DNA of 41,425 bases from a virus. The notes beneath the pieces are model-generated. The model saw only the letters and a list, made by a program, of their open reading frames with translations, was not told the DNA's origin and searched no databases. The translations under genes and the position numbers were made by a program. This document shows, piece by piece, positions 16,070 to 23,189 of the stretch. The stretch is taken from the IMG/VR virus record IMGVR_UViG_3300031951_000401, positions 1 to 41,425 of that record, one strand, 5' to 3'. The number at the start of each line of letters is the position of its first letter. The first letter of the stretch is position 1.

Positions 16070-17253
16070 TGTGCAATCTCCGAGATCTCGCGGGCGATAG
16101 AGTCCAGATTGTTTTGAAGCTGTTGTGTGAGCTTAACGCCGTTCATGCGCTCGGATGCGCTCATCTTGGTACGGTCGCTCGTTAGTAGCTCGTCCACTTT
16201 CACCTTAATCGTGTTCACATCCTTGTGATACTTGCGCAGCATCGTTACATATTCGTTTAGACCTTCCAGATTGTTTGCACGGCTGCGGTGCACAGTCGCC
16301 TGGAACTCAGCCATAACCCCTGAGGTTGCTCGTTTTGCGTCCGCGAACAGTTTGGCCGCCGTGGGAATCTCCTGCTCTAGAACTTCGCAGATTACCTGTT
16401 GATCGTCAGAGCTCGTGTAAACGATGTGTACGACGCTGCCGTGCATATGCTCCGGATGCAGTGTATCGTCGCCCTGGACGACCGCCCAAGCCCGAAGGAA
16501 CTTGAGGATCTGAACCCGACGTCTATCGCTGATCAAAATGCCCCGCTGCGATAGGAGCTCCCATACACTGTTGAATTTGTCTAAAAACTCCTCGGAGATC
16601 TTCACTTTCGCCGCCTCGTCCTGAAGAGCGCTGAGCTCTTTGAGCGTGATGTGTTCGCCCACCTCCGGACGTTGCTCGATACCCAAAGCCCATTGATCGA
16701 GAATGCGCTTCGAAGTCGGTTTCTTGAGCGTATGCACCGTGGGGCGGAACAAGAAACGGTCGCTAAATGCTTGAAGCGACTCCTCCTCCGGCCAGCTGTT
16801 GGTAGCGGCGACGATGCTCTGCAGCGGAGTGATGATAGTGCTTTTGCCGTTGTTGAAAGTTCTCTCGTTCAGTAGAGTCAAAAGAGAATTTAGAATTGCG
16901 GAAGAACCACGGAAGAGTTCGTCCAAAAATCCAACGTGTGCTGAAGGCAGATAGCCGTTGATATCACGCTGATATTCGTCTTGTAGCAGCTTAGTTACGG
17001 CCACTGGACCGAAGACTTCCGACGGATCAGTGGTCGGAGTCAACAGGTAACCAAAGTAATTGACGCCGGTAATGCCTTTACAGATGTTTCTTACTAGGTC
17101 AGACTTGCCTGTGCCTGGTGCACCGAGTAAAAAAGCATTCTGTTTCGAAAGCAAGCAGCTCAGCAATCCGTCGATAACGTCGGTTCGTTCGAGCGTGGCC
17201 GCATTGAGAGCGCCGCGAAAGTTCTGAAGCTTGGCAAAAAGAGTGTTGTTCAT
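16066..17253 (-). CDS. MoxR-family AAA+ ATPase, RavA-like
   Basis: Walker A GAPGTGKS at 44-51, Walker B HVGFLDELF at 106-114, sensor ATN at 150-152 and the DRFLFR arginine region at 165-170 define an AAA+ ATPase. The succession TTDPSEVFGP, GYLPSAHVGFLDELFRG and SAILNSLLTLLNERTFNNG is characteristic of RavA and related MoxR chaperones. In bacteria these act with a VWA protein to load cofactors or remodel protein complexes. The 395-aa product has a C-terminal helical extension. It is in one operon with the VWA gene and the DUF3150-like gene, with ATGA or TAATG overlaps at its junctions. Confidence 0.92.
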   Translation of the reverse strand: MNNTLFAKLQNFRGALNAATLERTDVIDGLLSCLLSKQNAFLLGAPGTGKSDLVRNICKGITGVNYFGYLLTPTTDPSEVFGPVAVTKLLQDEYQRDINGYLPSAHVGFLDELFRGSSAILNSLLTLLNERTFNNGKSTIITPLQSIVAATNSWPEEESLQAFSDRFLFRPTVHTLKKPTSKRILDQWALGIEQRPEVGEHITLKELSALQDEAAKVKISEEFLDKFNSVWELLSQRGILISDRRRVQILKFLRAWAVVQGDDTLHPEHMHGSVVHIVYTSSDDQQVICEVLEQEIPTAAKLFADAKRATSGVMAEFQATVHRSRANNLEGLNEYVTMLRKYHKDVNTIKVKVDELLTSDRTKMSASERMNGVKLTQQLQNNLDSIAREISEIAQ

Positions 17254-17450
17254 TTGATTGGTTTGGGGAATTGAACTTGAACCGGGCAGATGATTACATC
17301 TTTAGCTAAATGAGATGCTGCTTGGCGAACACGTACACCTGCAGTATCTAAATCGACAAATGAAATTGCTTCAAAAGGATCTGTTGTAGATGAACCGTCA
17401 GCCGCTAAATAACCTTGTGCTGTTTTAATTACGTAGAGAGTGCGTGTCAT
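17250..17450 (-). CDS. Small hypothetical protein in MoxR operon
   Basis: 66 aa, two short beta strands at the start (RTLYVIKTAQGYLAADG) and an alpha/beta end. Not recognised. Its ATG overlaps the stop of the DUF3150-like gene (TAATG) and its stop overlaps the ATG of the MoxR gene (ATGA), so it is likely co-translated with both. Confidence 0.75.
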   Translation of the reverse strand: MTRTLYVIKTAQGYLAADGSSTTDPFEAISFVDLDTAGVRVRQAASHLAKDVIICPVQVQFPKPIK

Positions 17451-18646
17451 TAAAAATCACATGCGATTGATTCTGGATTTGGTTGATTGATGTCGGTGAT
17501 GAGTTCTTCGAGGTTTTCGTTAGCTGCTGAAATAAGTTCCTTGCGGCGTTCGATAAGTCGACGGAGGTTCTTAGCTCGCTGTTCGTACACATCAATTTCT
17601 ACGTTTGCCTCAGACACAAGCAGGTTTAGATGCGAATTGTTTTCGGCACCTTTGATTCGTTCGCAAAGGGTTTTGTACTTAGATGAAAGAGCGAGAGATT
17701 GCTTAAGCTTCTCAAGCCCTTTGGATTCGTCTCTGTTGTTGCAGATAGATTCCAGTTCCTCCCGGATGGCGGTCTGAATGACTTGAAACTCTTGCTGTGC
17801 TTGACGATAGGTTGACTTATCGGGAGAAGTGAGGAGCTTGCCGCATTCGAGCAACCGCGTGGCCAACACAGAGAGCTGATCAAATCCGGGAACGGAATCA
17901 CTGATCAGCTTCAATTTGTTAGCTGTGATTTCCCAACTGCCGCGCTTCTTGTCAGAACCAGTCTGCTGCTTACCTATCTTTGTGATCGTGCGAGCATCAA
18001 GATCGTCTAGAAGTTCAGCACTCATAGTGAGTGCTCGATCGGCGGCAGAAGATTTGGCTGCTTCGAGAACTTGAGCCGTGTTGATGTTGTTCTCATAGGC
18101 AAGCAACGATTTAATGTCCCCTGCGATTGGTTCGTCTGCCGCCTCTAGCATCACAGGGAGAGGACCCACTACTGACACACGAATCGGAGCGTGATAAGCA
18201 GCCTTCGTTGGAAATACTTTCATGTATGCCAAGAAGGCCAGATCGTATTCTTTCTCGTCTTTAAACAAAGGACGAAGGATGTTCTCCGTAGTTTCTTGCC
18301 ACGCCGCATACTCTTGATCCCAAAGCTCACGCAGTTCTTCGTTGGCTCTCTCAGCCGAATACTTGATGTCCTTTATGTATTCGTGAGCTTTGTAGAAATA
18401 ACCTTCGGTAACAAAATGGGAGTCACCGAAATGAATTGTGCACTCATCGTAAAGTTCCCGCTGCATAGCTCGCAGTTCATCGAGTTTATGCTTCAGTGCA
18501 TTTGAGAGTGAAGGGCGGATAGAAACTGTGTTCTTTTCCCGCAGAGTTTTGATCGTTTGATCCGGCAATTTAAGGTCGTCAAATGCAATCTGTACACTCT
18601 GACGAACTGTGCCGGAAATGGAACAAGCGAGGAAGTAATGATTCAT
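17450..18646 (-). CDS. DUF3150-like helical partner of MoxR/VWA
   Basis: 398 aa, almost entirely helical, with long charged coiled-coil stretches in the N-terminal 120 residues and again near 280-385. Size, composition and position next to MoxR and VWA genes match the DUF3150-type proteins found beside such pairs in other phages and mobile elements; I assign it from this combined pattern and not from a single motif. It probably forms the third component, perhaps the scaffold or substrate adaptor. Confidence 0.65.
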   Translation of the reverse strand: MNHYFLACSISGTVRQSVQIAFDDLKLPDQTIKTLREKNTVSIRPSLSNALKHKLDELRAMQRELYDECTIHFGDSHFVTEGYFYKAHEYIKDIKYSAERANEELRELWDQEYAAWQETTENILRPLFKDEKEYDLAFLAYMKVFPTKAAYHAPIRVSVVGPLPVMLEAADEPIAGDIKSLLAYENNINTAQVLEAAKSSAADRALTMSAELLDDLDARTITKIGKQQTGSDKKRGSWEITANKLKLISDSVPGFDQLSVLATRLLECGKLLTSPDKSTYRQAQQEFQVIQTAIREELESICNNRDESKGLEKLKQSLALSSKYKTLCERIKGAENNSHLNLLVSEANVEIDVYEQRAKNLRRLIERRKELISAANENLEELITDINQPNPESIACDF

Positions 18647-18789
18647 CGTTTTGTCTCTTCGTAAGATTGATCTGTGTGCTGATGATGCGCAGTGAAAGTT
18701 GGTTCGGTGCCGACTGCACCTAGGAAAGCGAAAGCCATCCCGATCGAAGCAATCAGGAAGGCTGCCGCGTTAGTTACTTTGGGGCTCAT
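18643..18789 (-). CDS. 48-aa membrane peptide in MoxR operon
   Basis: An ATG at 18789 gives a 48-aa product with one clear membrane helix (AAAFLIASIGMAFAFLGAVG, about residues 8-27) and a His-rich tail. Its start overlaps the stop of the upstream gene as ATGA, and its stop overlaps the ATG of the DUF3150-like gene in the same way. These two exact couplings make it a real gene although short. It could anchor the MoxR/VWA complex to a membrane. Confidence 0.75.
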   Translation of the reverse strand: MSPKVTNAAAFLIASIGMAFAFLGAVGTEPTFTAHHQHTDQSYEETKR

Positions 18790-19208
18790 TTGAGACGGGT
18801 GAAAGCAAGCGAGATTTTGTCAGTGACCTGATCACATTCTCCTGTTTGTACGAGGAGCTCGGCTTGTTGCTTGAGCTTAAGCTTGGCGAGCTTGAGCTGC
18901 TGTTCAAGATCAGAAACTTTGTCAGCGAGCTTCTGCAGTTTGTCATGCGGCGTGGGCTTGCGGGAGATGCGCACGACGATGTTGGTTTTGTACTGAGGGA
19001 ACTTGAACTTACTGTCAGCCCCGCTAAACAAGCCGAGATCAAAACCTTCGCCGTCTGCTTGCGTTACGTCTGCCAGCAAGTTGTCACGGGCAGCTTCGAA
19101 GGGAGTGCCGAAAGCTTCATTAACTTGAGTGAGGGCTAGGTCACACTCGCTCCATGCAGTAGCTGCTGTGTCGGCGAGTTTGAGAATCGAGGGGAGTTTG
19201 ATGGTCAT
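18786..19208 (-). CDS. Hypothetical coiled-coil protein
   Basis: 140 aa. After a globular N-terminus, residues about 90-120 form a heptad-like coiled coil (KLQKLADKVSDLEQQLKLAK). It is the first gene of the ATGA-coupled chain leading to MoxR. No family recognised; a role in the same complex is inferred from coupling. Confidence 0.75.
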   Translation of the reverse strand: MTIKLPSILKLADTAATAWSECDLALTQVNEAFGTPFEAARDNLLADVTQADGEGFDLGLFSGADSKFKFPQYKTNIVVRISRKPTPHDKLQKLADKVSDLEQQLKLAKLKLKQQAELLVQTGECDQVTDKISLAFTRLK

Positions 19209-19299
19209 GTGATCAGAGAAAAAGGAAGAGCACCACGTTCAGGGCCGGTGCCGCCCGTCAATCATAGCGCTCTGTACGGATCCTGTAAATAGGTGCGTT

Positions 19300-19470
19300 T
19301 CATTTAGTTGGGTAAACGCTGACGGTGTTCCAGCCTAGTATGCGATGCTCGCGCATAGCGATCTCTTTGGCCTCCGTGGGAGAGCACGCTTCTATTGCGC
19401 AGAGAAACTTCCACGCGCCTGTTTTCCTGCTGAAAACATCAAAGCTCTGCAGTTCTTTAGACTCTTTCAT
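19300..19470 (-). CDS. Small hypothetical protein
   Basis: 56 aa from ATG 19470 (MKESKELQSFDVF); the frame is open to 19512 but without a better start. The pattern FDVFSRKTGAWKFLCAIEAC, then AKEIAMREHRILGWNTVSVYP suggests a small alpha/beta fold like many phage proteins of the DUF-type that reformat surface loops. Upstream, 19471-19610 has no gene; it contains a 6-bp hairpin (19560-19579) and is A/T-rich, so it may hold the promoter. Confidence 0.6.
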   Translation of the reverse strand: MKESKELQSFDVFSRKTGAWKFLCAIEACSPTEAKEIAMREHRILGWNTVSVYPTK

Positions 19471-19610
19471 GGCGTCGTTAAAGACAGAGCCACGGTAGCA
19501 TAAAGCACACAATCTCTTGATTAGTTACAGGTGTTAAGTACATAAACAACGTCTAGTTAGAAAGATTTTATGAGATCTTTAAACTTAACGTAATTTGCTA
19601 GGCACCTCCA

Positions 19611-19964
19611 TTATTTAGCTAGGTACAGTATGCAGTCTGCCGCTTCGTCTGTTCCGTACTCAGGAATCTCATGCGAGCAACGCGTGCCGTAGTTGTAAAA
19701 ACAAGTGCTGCACAGATCTCCTTTCGGTGCTTCTGCTATCAACTCAGCAAGCTTTGACGCAACGGGCACAATAGCCTTAGCTAAAGAGTAGAAAGACTCA
19801 TCGACTTCATACGTTGTCGCTCTGTGTTTACACTTACGACATTCTTTACGTCTTCGCGTATAGCCTTCCTTTGTCCTTCGTGATTCGATTGTTACTTGTT
19901 CTTTCTGGTTACAGGCAGGACAGATCCCTAGTGTCGTAGGGTTAATGAACGCAGGTTGTGTCAT
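19611..19964 (-). CDS. Zinc-ribbon protein with NrdR-like N-terminus
   Basis: 117 aa. Residues 15-53 give CPACN, then IESRRTKEGYTRRRKECRKC, then HRATTYE, closely following the zinc ribbon of NrdR (CPxC...SR...IRRRRECxxCxxRFTTYE). The ATP-cone of NrdR is absent. Instead the C-terminus has CSTC and a further Cys/His pair, a possible second zinc site. It may be a phage transcription regulator or a nucleic-acid-binding protein. No ribonucleotide reductase gene is seen in this window. Confidence 0.75.
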   Translation of the reverse strand: MTQPAFINPTTLGICPACNQKEQVTIESRRTKEGYTRRRKECRKCKHRATTYEVDESFYSLAKAIVPVASKLAELIAEAPKGDLCSTCFYNYGTRCSHEIPEYGTDEAADCILYLAK

Positions 19965-19977
19965 TGTGTGTTGATAA

Positions 19978-20050
19978 TGGGGGCCAAGGGGATCGAACCC
20001 TTCTTCTGTGTGTTATGAGCACACTGCTTTCACCAGAAAGCTAGACCCCC
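19978..20050 (-). tRNA. tRNA-Met (CAT)
   Basis: Read on the minus strand from 20050: acceptor GGGGGTC pairs with GGCCCCC, D-arm GCTTTCTGGTGAAAGC, anticodon stem GTGTG/CACAC around the loop CTCATAA (anticodon CAT), a short variable region, and T-arm AAGGG-TTCGATC-CCCTT, with discriminator A. CCA is not encoded. CAT could be elongator Met or lysidine-modified Ile; elongator Met is the simpler call. Confidence 0.92.
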
Positions 20051-20055
20051 GACAG

Positions 20056-20310
20056 TTAGTAATCGTAGGAGACTTTAACATCTACTACATCACATGGTAA
20101 CATACCGTAAGGTCTAGCATCGTGATGTTTGCTGAAATAAGACGAATGGCCTACCGAGAGAATTGTTCCTCCGTTTATGAAGTTGGATACTAATTGGCTA
20201 AAGGCGAGTCTCTCCTGAGGTAGTCTTTCAAATACACTCAAGTCATCTTTTATCAGTGCGTCTATCCAGTGTGCTGGTACCTGATAGAAGATGTTCTCAC
20301 TCGTTGTCAT
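20056..20310 (-). CDS. Small hypothetical protein with HDARPYG motif
   Basis: 84 aa. The start FYQVPAHWIDALI and the C-terminal FSKHHDARPYGMLPCDVVDV match a short phage protein type that I recall from many unrelated phages, always of unknown function. It follows the tRNA-Met gene closely upstream on the minus strand. Confidence 0.75.
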   Translation of the reverse strand: MTTSENIFYQVPAHWIDALIKDDLSVFERLPQERLAFSQLVSNFINGGTILSVGHSSYFSKHHDARPYGMLPCDVVDVKVSYDY

Positions 20311-20364
20311 TGATAAATAGAGGCACGCCGCCCAGACTAGCTGAGCGGCTATGGCGTACGCAAC

Positions 20365-20472
20365 CTATTTAGCTCTAAAGAAAATCATCACCATGCCGAG
20401 GATCATAAAAACGGGCGCTCTCATTGCAACCCCCAAACCAAACAAGAAACTGCCTACAACGATAAGTGCCAT
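20365..20472 (-). CDS. 35-aa membrane peptide
   Basis: ATG 20472 to TAG 20365 encodes a peptide that is almost entirely hydrophobic, with two possible membrane segments (IVVGSFLFGLGV and VFMILGMVMIFF) joined by an Arg turn. It sits in the minus-strand series ending in the RlpA-like gene. Size and topology would suit a small holin or a membrane regulator, but no family match is known to me. Confidence 0.5.
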   Translation of the reverse strand: MALIVVGSFLFGLGVAMRAPVFMILGMVMIFFRAK

Positions 20473-20477
20473 AGTGT

Positions 20478-20705
20478 TCACTGATTGAATACCGGATGGT
20501 CGAGGTTGGGACGAACTTCCCACATCTCGTAGGCTCGGTCAATATAAATGATGTCTCGTTTCTCCAATGAGCTTGCAATTCTGCGAGACGCTGCGTCGCT
20601 GTGGATGCAAAAGGCGTGCGAAATAGCCGGGCCGTAAAGGCTTATATTCTTACGCATGAACGAAACCATTTGCTTTTGTAAATACCCTAGTCGTGTGTTA
20701 GTCAT
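20478..20705 (-). CDS. Small hypothetical protein, possible HTH
   Basis: 75 aa. The run MVSFMRKNISLYGP then HSDAASRRIASSLEKRDIIYIDRAYEMW has the helix spacing of a small winged-helix DNA-binding domain, with a beta hairpin at the end. No specific family. Four bases separate it from its upstream neighbour. Confidence 0.65.
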   Translation of the reverse strand: MTNTRLGYLQKQMVSFMRKNISLYGPAISHAFCIHSDAASRRIASSLEKRDIIYIDRAYEMWEVRPNLDHPVFNQ

Positions 20706-20709
20706 CTGA

Positions 20710-20958
20710 TTAAATGGAAAGGTGTGCTCGAAGTTGATTAGCAGCTCTTACGAGTGCGCTCTTACTTTGACTGGGTCCGTACGTCATGTCTACGTAATCA
20801 CACAGTTCTGCAGCAGCTTTGATGTGTTCTGGCTCCCAATCTAGTTCAGGACTTTCTTGCAGTTGGTACTCAACAAATTGCTGCAGTAGTCTCGGAGGCA
20901 TTAAGTCCAACAGTGCCTCTGAAGAAGCGCATGGAGAAGAAAGGTGGGGGACTATCAT
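20710..20958 (-). CDS. Small hypothetical protein
   Basis: 82 aa, helical, acidic in the middle (ESPELDWEPEHIKAAAELCD). No motif recognised. It is in the same minus-strand series, between the RlpA-like gene and the possible HTH gene. Confidence 0.65.
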   Translation of the reverse strand: MIVPHLSSPCASSEALLDLMPPRLLQQFVEYQLQESPELDWEPEHIKAAAELCDYVDMTYGPSQSKSALVRAANQLRAHLSI

Positions 20959-20992
20959 CAGATGAATCGAGAAAATTTGCAGGTTGCTTGAA

Positions 20993-21310
20993 TCAATAAC
21001 TTATACGTACCCTCCTTGTGTCATCGAGCGGTATGCCTAACCGATAGGCAGCGCCGGCGGATAGATCAATCGAGTTGCAATCGCAACGGTCCGTTATGGG
21101 GACAGTCAGAGATCTGCTTCCGTGAGTAACTCTGACTCTTGTGCCGCAAGGCAACCAAGGATGCGCCGCTGAGACTCCCCAATGTTGATACGTCTGTCCG
21201 CAGTAAGTAGTGCGATTGTGATACCAATCGTGATACACGGTGGCACTTACTGTTCGAGCTTGCATCGGAGACAATACAATGAAAGGAAGCAACACAAAAA
21301 GACGTTTCAT
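20993..21310 (-). CDS. Secreted RlpA-like double-psi beta-barrel protein
   Basis: Residues 1-18 (MKRLFVLLPFIVLSPMQA) are a signal peptide with a likely cut after Ala. The rest, about 87 residues, follows the RlpA-like fold: SATVYHDWYHNRTTYCG at the front, LPCGTRVRVTHG in the middle, ITDRCDCNSIDLSAGAAYRLG near the end. RlpA proteins bind or cleave naked peptidoglycan glycan strands, and the conserved Asp in ITDR corresponds to the family's DRG position. In a phage it may help lysis or superinfection control in the periplasm. Four cysteines could form disulphides. No other lysis enzyme is visible in this window. Confidence 0.8.
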   Translation of the reverse strand: MKRLFVLLPFIVLSPMQARTVSATVYHDWYHNRTTYCGQTYQHWGVSAAHPWLPCGTRVRVTHGSRSLTVPITDRCDCNSIDLSAGAAYRLGIPLDDTRRVRISY

Positions 21311-21346
21311 GACTGTTGTGATTGTGAAGTTACATTATGCGGCGGC

Positions 21347-21359
21347 CCCGCGAAGCGGG
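21347..21359 (-). repeat. Post-stop GC hairpin, copy 1
   Basis: CCCGC-GAA-GCGGG, a 5-bp perfect hairpin within GGCCCCGCGAAGCGGGA. It begins seven bases after the stop of the 55-aa gene at 21367. Nearly the same element lies at 22369-22381 and 23169-23182. Confidence 0.75.
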
Positions 21360-21366
21360 AGAGGCA

Positions 21367-21534
21367 TTAACTCTCAAGCCATGCTTTACAGGGTTTCTTC
21401 GCTATGTAGTAACGGGCCGTGGGATCAGCTAAGCCATACTCACGAGCCACACGATAAGCTTCCTTTGAGTCTGTGATCTCGTCGACTGTTTCGACGGTGT
21501 TGGTGTCGTCTCGCCGTTGAACGTAGTAAGGCAT
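21367..21534 (-). CDS. 55-aa protein with YYxxKPCKAW end
   Basis: ATG 21534 to TAA 21367. The product starts MPYYVQRRDDTNTVETVDEI, has a helix (SKEAYRVAREYGL) and ends RYYIAKKPCKAWLES. The ordered beta-helix-beta pattern and the YYxxxxPCKAW ending resemble short proteins I know from cyanophages; the function is unknown. A hairpin repeat follows its stop. Confidence 0.72.
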   Translation of the reverse strand: MPYYVQRRDDTNTVETVDEITDSKEAYRVAREYGLADPTARYYIAKKPCKAWLES

Positions 21535-21564
21535 TGTTAGACTTAGGCAAAGGTTCAGGTTGAA

Positions 21565-21774
21565 GTGGAACAGTTAGCTGCTCAGTTTCTTAGCAAGTAC
21601 GTCGACGAGAACTTCGGTCCGTTTGGTTTAGTTGGGCGGATGCCTTTAGGTATCGCCGGGTCACTTGCTGGTGTGCCAGGTATCGGACCCGGTGGAGAAT
21701 CCGCGCCTGGCATTAACAAACCAGAACTGTTAGGTGGGTTGGCTGGGTTAGGTATCAGCTCCTTGTTTGGTTAG
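21565..21774 (+). CDS. Gly-rich small protein, possibly virion-associated
   Basis: GTG 21565 to TAG 21774, 69 aa. An amphipathic start (MEQLAAQFLSKYVDENFG) is followed by a Gly/Pro/Leu-rich part (PLGIAGSLAGVPGIGPGG) and GGLAGLGISSLFG. The composition is like the late plus-strand proteins. It is alone on the plus strand within a minus block, and its stop overlaps the end of the 115-aa gene by four bases. It could be spurious, but no minus-strand gene covers it. Confidence 0.5.
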   Translation: MEQLAAQFLSKYVDENFGPFGLVGRMPLGIAGSLAGVPGIGPGGESAPGINKPELLGGLAGLGISSLFG

Positions 21775-22118
21775 GCTCTAACAAATACGTGGCGTGAGTA
21801 CTTCTCAATCAACCACTCAGTCTCTTCGATTGCGTATCCATACCACTTCTTATCCTTCTGGTAAACACCAGCGCCGCACAAGTCACGCAGCAAAGCGTTT
21901 AGCCTACTCTTCGTTGTAGGTGTCTGCCAGCCGCAGTCGGATACGGTAACTGTGTCGGGTGTAACTACTGCGATTGGGTACCCGTGTAGATAAATAGTCA
22001 CACGGTCGATTGGTTTCTTGGCGTGGGTAAATACTGTTGCGGCTACTTCTGTGTTGCCACACTTCCAGTTGCGACGTTCGCGGATCGCGTCCAACATCTG
22101 TTGTTCGATCTTACGCAT
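21771..22118 (-). CDS. Conserved phage hypothetical, KIEQQMLDAI family
   Basis: 115 aa. The start MRKIEQQMLDAIRERRNWKCGNTEV, then VTIYLHGYPIAVV, GWQTPTTKSRLNALLRDL and KKWYGY form a pattern that I recall from many phage genomes, always as a hypothetical protein. The fold looks like a beta sheet with a helix after the TTKSRLN motif. Upstream lies GACTCACATC before the ATG, without a Shine-Dalgarno sequence. Confidence 0.85.
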   Translation of the reverse strand: MRKIEQQMLDAIRERRNWKCGNTEVAATVFTHAKKPIDRVTIYLHGYPIAVVTPDTVTVSDCGWQTPTTKSRLNALLRDLCGAGVYQKDKKWYGYAIEETEWLIEKYSRHVFVRA

Positions 22119-22149
22119 GATGTGAGTCCTGTCGTTGGTTAGTTAAAGA

Positions 22150-22329
22150 TTAGAGAGATTCGTGCACAAGAATGATCGCTTCGAGTGCAGGGATTATCTC
22201 GTCTTCAATGCGATCGAGTACATCGAAAGGTAGTACTTCATCGCGCAGGATCTGTTTGTACCTGGCGAGCGCGTGGTAGGACAAAGAGTGACTGTCCAGT
22301 TTGTACAGATCGTAAGGAAAGTGATTCAC
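22150..22329 (-). CDS. 59-aa helical hypothetical protein
   Basis: GTG 22329 to TAA 22150. The product (starts MNHFPYDLYKLDSHSLSYHA) is helical and acidic at the end (RIEDEIIPALEAIILVHESL). Codon pattern and position between two small minus genes support it. No function known. It fills what would otherwise be an unexplained gap of 270 bases. Confidence 0.7.
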   Translation of the reverse strand: MNHFPYDLYKLDSHSLSYHALARYKQILRDEVLPFDVLDRIEDEIIPALEAIILVHESL

Positions 22330-22368
22330 TGTGATTTAGGTGAGAGGTTAGGTGTTGTGTGAGGGCGC

Positions 22369-22381
22369 CCCGCGTAGCGGG
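22369..22381 (-). repeat. Post-stop GC hairpin, copy 2
   Basis: CCCGC-GTA-GCGGG within GCCCCGCGTAGCGGGA. It begins six bases after the stop of the gene at 22388. Confidence 0.75.
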
Positions 22382-22387
22382 ACAGGT

Positions 22388-22663
22388 TCAAGCATCAGGC
22401 CATTCGTAACCGTCGGGCACTTCCCAAAGGTCACCATCCTGATGCAGCCGCCATGTTACACCATCGCTAACGATGCTGGCGTTGTCTAAGATGCTTTGCC
22501 ATGCTTCCCAATACCAACCGTGATCAGGGCCAGCCCGACAGATCAGCACGTCTTCGTAGTCGACGCCGACACAATTAGCCCAGTGTTCGTCTGCATCCTC
22601 ACAATATATTTGCGGGATGTACACACCGTGGGAATCAAGTAAGACGAGGTTAGGTTCGTACAT
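22388..22663 (-). CDS. Hypothetical acidic Trp-rich protein
   Basis: 91 aa with eight Trp residues and few basic residues (for example GPDHGWYWEAWQ and VTWRLHQDGDLWEVPDGYEW). The C-terminal part looks like a small antiparallel sheet. Not recognised. Two bases separate its start from the stop of the next gene upstream. Confidence 0.75.
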   Translation of the reverse strand: MYEPNLVLLDSHGVYIPQIYCEDADEHWANCVGVDYEDVLICRAGPDHGWYWEAWQSILDNASIVSDGVTWRLHQDGDLWEVPDGYEWPDA

Positions 22664-22665
22664 GA

Positions 22666-22860
22666 TCAGAACGTGATGGTTTGTTGGAAGGACGAGAATG
22701 TTTGCTGGCGCAATAGTTCCAGGATGTTCAAGTGATCCATGATTTGCGCATGATCAGGATGTGGATCGTCGTGATCAACTAACATCAACAGATCTTGTTC
22801 GTATGCTCGAATCATGCGACGCATGAACTCACGATCTAGTAGAAGTTCGGTGTCGTACAT
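22666..22860 (-). CDS. Small helical hypothetical protein
   Basis: 64 aa: one helix rich in Met and Leu (MRRMIRAYEQDLLMLVDHDDP) and a second (HAQIMDHLNILELLRQQTF). This two-helix pattern is common in phage early proteins. No family recognised. Confidence 0.72.
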   Translation of the reverse strand: MYDTELLLDREFMRRMIRAYEQDLLMLVDHDDPHPDHAQIMDHLNILELLRQQTFSSFQQTITF

Positions 22861-22862
22861 AA

Positions 22863-23138
22863 TCAGTAACCGAGTGTGCGTAGATGTGAATAACCGGGGA
22901 CATCGTGTGCCCAGTTAGGTGAGGGAAGTGTGCGCAGTAGTTGTTTGTACTTTGCGATTGTGCAGTTAATCCGTTCGGCGTGGTAGGCATCGTTGCGCCA
23001 CACACCAGGCACAGCATCGTGCCCATAATATTGTTCATCCCACGCAGCAATAGGATTGCCGTGATCCAGCAATACATAGCAACGGCGAGGGTTACCGTTG
23101 CGATCATTCTGTGCGCAGTAGTGTTGAATCTGTGCCAT
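22863..23138 (-). CDS. Hypothetical protein with N-terminal beta hairpin
   Basis: 91 aa. It begins with beta strands (RRCYVLLDHGNPIAAWDEQ) and continues with a helix (YHAERINCTIAKYKQLLRTL). Aromatic-rich and not recognised. Two bases separate it from the gene downstream; a hairpin repeat lies upstream at 23169-23182. Confidence 0.72.
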   Translation of the reverse strand: MAQIQHYCAQNDRNGNPRRCYVLLDHGNPIAAWDEQYYGHDAVPGVWRNDAYHAERINCTIAKYKQLLRTLPSPNWAHDVPGYSHLRTLGY

Positions 23139-23168
23139 GATGTTGATGTTGTAATTGTGTGAGTTGGC

Positions 23169-23182
23169 CCCGCGCTAGCGGG
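23169..23182 (-). repeat. Post-stop GC hairpin, copy 3
   Basis: CCCGC-GCTA-GCGGG within GGCCCCGCGCTAGCGGGA. It begins seven bases after the stop of the gene at 23190, the same spacing as the other two copies. Confidence 0.75.
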
Positions 23183-23189
23183 ATGATAG

